A stretch of DNA of 64,000 bases. It comes from Helichrysum umbraculigerum. Lineage: Eukaryota > Streptophyta > Magnoliopsida > Asterales > Asteraceae. The position numbers were made by a program, and so were the translations under genes. Location of the stretch: contig CATIUR010000003.1 in the NCBI GenBank assembly GCA_949592205.1, forward strand, positions 162,119,759 to 162,183,758, in the 5' to 3' direction. Within the stretch, counting starts at the first letter, position 1. Each line of letters starts with the position of its first letter. A model generated the notes under the pieces. It was not told where the DNA came from. It saw only the letters and a list, made by a program, of their open reading frames with translations, and searched no databases. Positions 57,693 through 64,000 of this stretch are shown here, piece by piece.

Positions 57693-59573
57693 TGTAACAT
57701 CCTCAAAAGTGGCCTAGTCGAAATACGGTATTTCCCTTAATTTTATTTGCTATTTAAATTGTATTTTTAAATACTTGGTATTTCGATAGCTAAATTAATA
57801 GGTCAATTGGTCAATTGGCTTATTGTGATAAATGAAATATTAATTGTTTTAAATTTATTTAGTTGATGGTATAATAAAAGTATTTTAACTATTGAGCATT
57901 TTTAGGTTCCAGACAATAGATTTAGGACGGGTATAATTTATACCCAAAATGGGCTGAGTCATAGGTGTAGTCGACACCTGTGTTATCATTTTGACAACAC
58001 CTCATTTCACCTCCTGACTTTCACTTTGATAGTGAAGAAATTCACATAATCTCTCAAACAAATCTTGCAATCTGATTTCTTAAATTCAAGGCTGTGATTG
58101 AGAATACAACTTGTTCTTCATCTTCATTGCATCATCTTCTTCCTGATTATCATCTCCATTGTAAGCATTTTACCTATTTTCATATTCATGCTTGAATTAG
58201 TTGAATTAGGGAAAACTAATGTTGAAATAGTGTTAGTTTAGATTTAAATGTGTTTGTGTGATGATTACAAACTGATTTCATGTCCATTTCAACGAATCAA
58301 ATAAGTGTTCATGTATTAAAATGAGTGAAGTTGGGTTTTGGTTGAAATTTGGTTGAAATCATGTTGCTATGTGTATTTTGATCCCAAGATGATTTTGTAC
58401 GTATGAACGCGATCCAGTCCCTATAATACGGATCGCGTTAGCTAGTGTTAAATTGGATCAACGGATTTTGTTCCTTGGAACGCGATCCAGCTCCTTTTCC
58501 CGGATCGCGTTTGCAAGTGTATTTTGGCAACAGAATATTTTGGTGTTAAGGAACGCGATCCAGCCACACCTTATCAGGATCGCGTTTGTCAGTTTTACTT
58601 TGACGAATTTGACAACTTGTGACTTGTGTGCTTATGTTATTTAACGAGTATTGAAAATATAGTATGAGCATTATACGACATTAATTATGTGAATGTTATA
58701 TTATAAATTCTAAACATTAGAGGCTAACTCGGGTTTTGATCGTGTTCTCAGATAACCAGAAGACTCAATAAGATAAGATCTTTGAGTGGAGACTACAGTC
58801 GACAAGGGTGAGTGAATCTTGGACTGTTAGTTTAATTTGGTTGTAACAATATGGTTACAACGGGTAAACGTGAATTTACTGTTTTCATTGTTAAGTTAAT
58901 AATTTGCCATGATGGCTTTATTTAGCTTGATTATTGGTGTCCTTGATTGCCTTGATGGTTGTGGACTATATGAATGTCGGGGGTCAACGTGTGTTGGGTT
59001 TGAGTACTATTACTTTGGACATCATAAGTACCTTGTACATGTGTTGTTCACTGAAATTATGTTGTAAGTAGTAATAGTACCAAACTATCGGTTTAGCCAC
59101 TGATTGGCCTTCAGTTGGTTTAAGTGTTACTTGGGGAACCACCGCGGCATGAGGGTACTCCAAGGACCACCGATCCTTCATGATTAACTGTTACTATGCT
59201 TTGCTGTATTCAATTGTTAAGCTAAGTTAGGTGATAGTTTGAGATTTATTCACTTAGCTTCGTGCTAACCCCTCATTACTTCTTGCAGGTTTACTTTGGT
59301 ATGTGGGTGGGCAAGAAGTACAATAAGAATGGAATGTTTGACAAGCTCACTCTGTTTTGTTACTGTGTCAATGTTATGACATTAAGTTTTGGACTTCTAT
59401 AACACTAAACTTATCGTGTGTAATGTCTAGGATGATCTAGTTTAAAGACTGTATGTATTTGAATTGCCATTTTGAAATGTAAATATGCAATTCAATGGTT
59501 TGTATCTAAACTTGCGCTTCCTTTAAAAAAAAAAAAAAAAAAAAATCCTTGTATTTTCGAGTAGGGTGTTTCA
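57693..59573 (+). repeat. 3' LTR of the complete Tekay element
   Basis: 1881 bp, the same ends as the 5' LTR, followed by the ATAAG target duplicate. Confidence 0.97.
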
Positions 59574-59649
59574 ATAAGTCATTAGAGCCTTAAGTATTCA
59601 AATTGGTAATACAATAAGACCCGTGCATCGCACGGGCATATACCACTAG

Positions 59650-60143
59650 CATAGATAATAATTAGGTCCGTATTCAACACGAGAGCTTTAATCGTGCCAG
59701 CTGTCATACCCGCAATAGGGAAAAGTCGATCATCTGGACCGCAAGAACATAATTTTAAGTATTAATGAGTATCAATATAAATGGTCTTTAAAATAATATA
59801 CATTTAAAAATATTTGGGTTGAAGAGTTTCAAAGATATATTAACTACTCATCGTTATAAACTCGGCTTTTACATCTTTTAAGAGCATAAGAAATTTTGTG
59901 ACCCTTAATTGGTTTATCGTTTATAACTCAATTTGCAAGATACTGTTCTTTGATGAGTTATGAGATCACATCGAACCCCACCTGAAGCAATTACGTGTAA
60001 GGTATTCATTAATTAATATTTTGATGTGATATATTTCTATATATTGTAATTTATCAAAGGATATTATTAAACGTAATTTTTATTTTTTGAAATATAGAGA
60101 TTGTATAATCAAAATTGTTGTGCATCGCACGGGTTTACATCTA

Positions 60144-60186
<43 letters not shown>

Positions 60187-60683
60187 ATTGTGATCCAGAG
60201 AGAAAGATTTTATGTTTGAGAAGAGAAAGAAGTATTTTTGACCATAAGATCTGTAAATCAATGGATTTATTCAATGGCAAAATTGTAATATTTATATAAT
60301 TATTTTAGTCATTTAGGGGTAAAAATGTACATTTAGTTGAATCATAAAAAGGATAAAAATTCCAGTAGTAATAACTGAAAATTAATAACCGGCCCATGAA
60401 TATAGGAGATAAAAAACGTTATTAGGAAACTTTTATTTATTCTTTTTATTACAAACAAACCTACCAAAAGCCTGTGTTGACTTTCACGTCATTTCCCAGT
60501 TCATGGTTCTCGACTTCTCGTGGATAAAGATTTCAAACTAATAAACCATCGAACAAAAGGGAAAAAATTAGAAAGAAAAAAATCAACGTTATTTAATTAT
60601 GAATACACGATAAATTATACTTTAATTAAATAATTATTATAGTTATTTCTAATTCGCAGTCGGTAAATATGATACACACTTCT
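59650..60683. other. Interval with a second Helitron terminus and a TA microsatellite
   Basis: GTGCATCGCAC hairpin (60120-60130), then GGGTTTACAT and CTAG|T at 60141-60145. This closely resembles the Helitron 3' end at 59620-59649 and has the expected T after CTAG; its 5' end was not located. It is followed by (TA)~19 at 60145-60183. The rest is AT-rich with no coding signal. Confidence 0.6.
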
Positions 60684-61228
60684 TGTTGGATAAACTTAAT
60701 AGTAAATTATAAGAGGCATAAACAAATACGTTAGTAATAACAAGAATTAAATCGGATATTAGTAACAAATATAAAACTATAAATAAACATGCATATAAGA
60801 GGAGATGAACATGTTGAGGCGTGTGTTTAACACACTTTCCTTAAGACAGATTCGTCCCCTCCACCGTGCTAGAGACTTGTAGACGTCTATCTCCCAGGAT
60901 ACAACAACAACAAATGAACTCAGCAGCACGACTAAGTCATTTCAATGAACCTAATTGTGTCTTCCCTCTATTACCAAAAGCAATAATCTATAACTAGAGT
61001 ATGTATGTAGGAGGAGAGCAAAATATAAAACAAGACAAGAGAGCTCTAAAAATTGAGAAAAAACTCTCACATATGAAAGAGGAAGTGAGGGATATGTAAG
61101 GTTGTTCTTAATGACAATTAACATATATTTAAATATCATAAACCCATAAGTTAATTATCATAATTAGCTTATCTAAATGCTCATAATATCTTGTTTAATC
61201 AATTGTCATTCATAACCATTTTTCAACA
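60684..61228 (-). repeat. 3' LTR of a minus-strand copia-like element (545 bp)
   Basis: On the minus strand a polypurine tract CATGTGGGGGAT (61240-61229) is followed by TGTTGAAAAATGG. The LTR runs to TATCCAACA at 60684, with TGTTG/CAACA inverted ends. The next bases are not a tRNA-Met primer site, so this is a 3' LTR, and the body of the element extends rightward from 61229. Confidence 0.7.
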
Positions 61229-64000
61229 ATCCCCCACATGAAAGAAATTGATAAGCGAAACAAGAGCAATGAATCGATATGGTAATAGTGTTCTACAATC
61301 TATATTTGCATAGGATAGGTAGGTGTCAACCTTTGAACCTTTCATTGTGAAAGTATATTTAATTTTCTGGCTGACAGTGGAACGCGATGTCCTTGAACTG
61401 TTCCGCTTTTTGTGAAAATGGTCATATACTTCACACAAATACCTTTTTGACACAATTTTGGTTCTCATAGTTGTGTTCATTATGGTCCTGAACACTAGCG
61501 TAGTTCTGCAAGAGCTCTTAGGAATTATGCCATTTAATTTCCTTCGAAGCGACCTCACTTCTCTCTCACATAGGTGATTCCTTATAGATATCTAAAAGCT
61601 TTATGCTAAGATCTTTAGGAATCATTAAAAGCGTATTGCTTAGCCTCATATCACGTACTGTCAACATCATTTATCGGAATGGACTAGGAAGTTTACTAAC
61701 TCCCTCAAGTGGTTTAAGAAGTTTAACAACTCCCACACAGTGACCTCAGCTTATATAATTAGGTTGTCCTATTGAACCTAGATCTTGGGATCTCCAGTCA
61801 ACTAGGTTAGGTTTTCCTTCATATAAACTATTCAATAAGGGCTTTAGTCTCATTCTCCAACTTGATCTCCTCTCAACCCCATGGTTGTCGGATCCCAAAT
61901 ATTATCATTTAACTTCATAAGTTAGTAAAGATAAGTCTCACGGAGATAAGTTGGTCTCTCAAGTGTATCATACATGCCTTAATACACTTACGATCACTTA
62001 TAATTAGTTTTCACTCATAATTATACAATGTCAAGTTTGCGAATATATTTACAATATACCACACTTGATCAATATCGGATCAAATTAAAATAAAATTTTA
62101 GCATCAACTAAATCTTATTTTTAGCCTCTCAAATCAAAATGCAAGACACCCCCCACATGCATATGCTATCAACTAGGGTTATTGCTTTTCCGAAACAAAG
62201 CTTCCGCCACATGTCTTGCAACTTGATATAAGTTCCGGTCATAATCATATATATCCAATATTATTCTAATCAATGATGCGGTCAAATGCCCCCACATAAG
62301 ATTTTCATCTTTTGTTTTCTTGATTTTAGTATATTTTGAGCAATCCTAAGTCATAATCTAGGTTTGACCTAGAGACATCGAATTTAGAGAACTTAATAAA
62401 GTTTTCGCACTCAAATTATAACTCGCAAATTCGAATTCTATTTAGGCAATCCAAAACTCAAAATAATATAATAAAAGATAGACATCTTTACGTTTATAAT
62501 TATCCTAAATTTCATATCTTTAATTGAATTCCATATAATGGAAATAATCCCCCATCATTGTCGTCAAGTTTTACAATATAACAAATTCACTATTACTGAA
62601 TGAAACTTTTATTTTTATCTTTATATAAATTCCACACATTGGAATGTTCATTTGTTAATTGATCTCTGCAGATGATCATAACTAACAAGTTTAAGTCTAG
62701 CATGCCATAGATCTCAAACCTAAGCTTAAGAATAGAAGATGCATCATTCTAATTCTCCTTAGCTTACTTTTAACAAGGAATGTAACATCATGTCCCTTGT
62801 TAGTAATCATCATTATAAAGATAAAATCGACCTTTTGAGACAAAAACCACCTCCCAAATAATAAACATTTAGGAGGGTCTCAAACACATTTAACTCTTAT
62901 TACTCATTCAGATATTTCTTTAGAGTCATAGTACAATTGCCTTTGATCTCTAAAGTTTCACCAATTGCTCCATAAATAGAACTTAACCAAGCTCCTTGGG
63001 CAAAAGTCAATTTATCACTTCACTCGTGACAAAGTGAATAAAAAGAAAACTTCATAACATACATGACGCTTTCTCAAGGGATATACACTACTCCCTTCCT
63101 ATATATTGACACCATACGGTCAATTCTTTTTGTAGTCTCGACACCTTATCAAACAACAAGTGTGATAAAGTCGTCTACTAACCAAAAAATTCAATCTTAC
63201 TAGATATTGTATCTTAGTGTCAAATCTTATATTCATATTTGAATTTTTCATATTATGACATATCCTTAATTATATCTTTGTTTCAATCTTAATCCGAATC
63301 ATATAATGATTTAACGAATTTCTCTTTCATTTATCGTCATGACAAAACTAGAAAATATAACACTTCTCAAATCCTTTATTGTAACACTCCGTTAAAGTAC
63401 CAATCACAATTCATTGTTTAAAACTCTTTCAATAAATACACTATTTTACTATAGATATATTTGTCATTAATAACTATGCATTACGTAAAAATATAAATCA
63501 ACTTTACCAATTTCATCAAACTTTTATTCAAGCATACTATTTTTAACGGATACAAAAACTCTCATGACAAACAAGAAACTTAGACATTAGCAATGTCTTC
63601 GCTTTCCTCATCGGATATGTCAATCGTGTCATCATGATTATCATTATCAACACAATGCTCTAATAGGTGTCCCAACAACTAGGAACAAAAGAGGAACTCG
63701 ATCTTCCCGTTTGTAATCACAAGTTTATCACTAAGATTCATTATATCTTAATCTAGTTCTCATTACGGCCTTTTGCCCAATGCACTTTGATTCTCCAAGT
63801 TGGAGCTCCCCGGAAGCTACTATATTATATTCTTGTTTCATTAAGAAACTCAAAACTTAGAATAAACAACAATAAATTCTACAGTTTTTCCTTTAAATAG
63901 TTAACAAAACTACATCATTAGCTAGTAGTATGCCGTTCACAATTAATGTTAACTATTATCACAAAAGGTACTTAAACCTTACGTTTTGAATACAATTATA
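61229..64000 (-). mobile_element. Non-coding interior of the minus-strand LTR element, running off the window
   Basis: 2.8 kb with no frame of coding quality on either strand. CCCCCAC/CCCCCAT motifs recur (61231, 62149, 62289, 62551), which on the minus strand are polypurine GTGGGGG tracts like the one before the LTR. A large non-coding interior suggests a LARD-like non-autonomous element or a long 3' untranslated region. The 5' LTR, if present, is outside the window. Confidence 0.45.

Larger units (their letters stand above)
50966..59573 (+). mobile_element. Complete, young Tekay-type Ty3/gypsy chromovirus-like retrotransposon
   Basis: 8608 bp with LTRs at 50966-52845 (1880 bp) and 57693-59573 (1881 bp), a tRNA-Met primer site, one uninterrupted Gag-Pol frame and a polypurine tract. 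A perfect 5-bp duplication ATAAG flanks it (50961-50965, 59574-59578). The LTRs look identical by eye apart from an A run of 20 against 21, so insertion was very recent and the copy may be active. It lies inside the small Helitron at 50240-59649. Confidence 0.97.
50240..59649 (+). mobile_element. Small Helitron split by the complete Tekay element
   Basis: Starts TCCAATAATAATAAAAGGAG after an A (50239). After the 8.6 kb insertion it resumes and ends with a perfect hairpin CCCGTGCATCGCACGGG (59620-59636), 9 bases and CTAG (59646-59649). Without the insert and its duplicate it would be about 0.8 kb. The base after CTAG is C rather than T, so the 3' flank has mutated or the end is slightly misplaced. 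No coding capacity. Confidence 0.6.

Overview
The window is plant nuclear DNA, almost certainly from a eudicot. It holds an intronless DYW-class PPR gene, a ten-exon BRCT gene whose intron boundaries read cleanly, Ty1/copia and Ty3/gypsy (Tekay-type) LTR retrotransposons primed by initiator tRNA-Met, Helitrons, hAT- and Mutator-type MITEs, a tRNA-derived SINE and a LINE remnant. The species cannot be named from sequence alone. Family names come from remembered sequence features, not from a database search.

Layout. 1-100: last exon of a Smr-domain protein. 1125-4160 (+): intact mitochondrial-type PPR-DYW gene resembling Arabidopsis At4g33170. 4736-11704 (-): a tail-to-tail paralogue of that gene, now a pseudogene (frameshift, nonsense codons, lost N-terminus and DYW domain). 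It is split by a Gag-only copia element (5163-9515, TSD GGCTA), whose 3' LTR is itself split by a small internally deleted LTR element (7967-9290, TSD CAACA). 11884-12470: two foldback MITEs. 13138-17010 (-): BRCT-domain gene reconstructed as ten exons and 536 residues, with one AT-AC (U12-type) intron. 17569-18851: two hAT-like MITEs. 19321-20010: four-copy tandem repeat. 20012-26991: a truncated copia element (LTR plus broken gag) abutting a truncated Tekay element (broken gag plus a 3 kb LTR). 27485-27780: ankyrin/PGG pseudogene scrap. 30406-31890: Helitron. 32862-33186: Mutator-type MITE with a 9-bp TSD. 33846-40252 (-): 5'-truncated Tekay element with two in-frame stops. 41527-41738: SINE with a perfect 12-bp TSD. 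43507-44355: hAT MITE. 45053-48060: minus-strand gene scraps (WD40, PPi-phosphofructokinase, an unidentified exon) plus a LINE remnant. 50240-59649: small Helitron split by a complete, very young Tekay element (50966-59573, TSD ATAAG, one 1560-codon ORF, near-identical LTRs). 60684 to the end: 3' LTR and non-coding interior of another minus-strand copia-like element.

Only the PPR gene, the BRCT gene and the Smr gene end look like functional host genes. No prokaryote-like system, CRISPR array or gene cluster is present. The most notable signals are: the AT-AC intron in the BRCT gene; the inverted PPR gene/pseudogene pair (a possible small-RNA source); and arrays of short CG-rich palindromes, different in sequence but similarly placed, in three Tekay-type LTRs.
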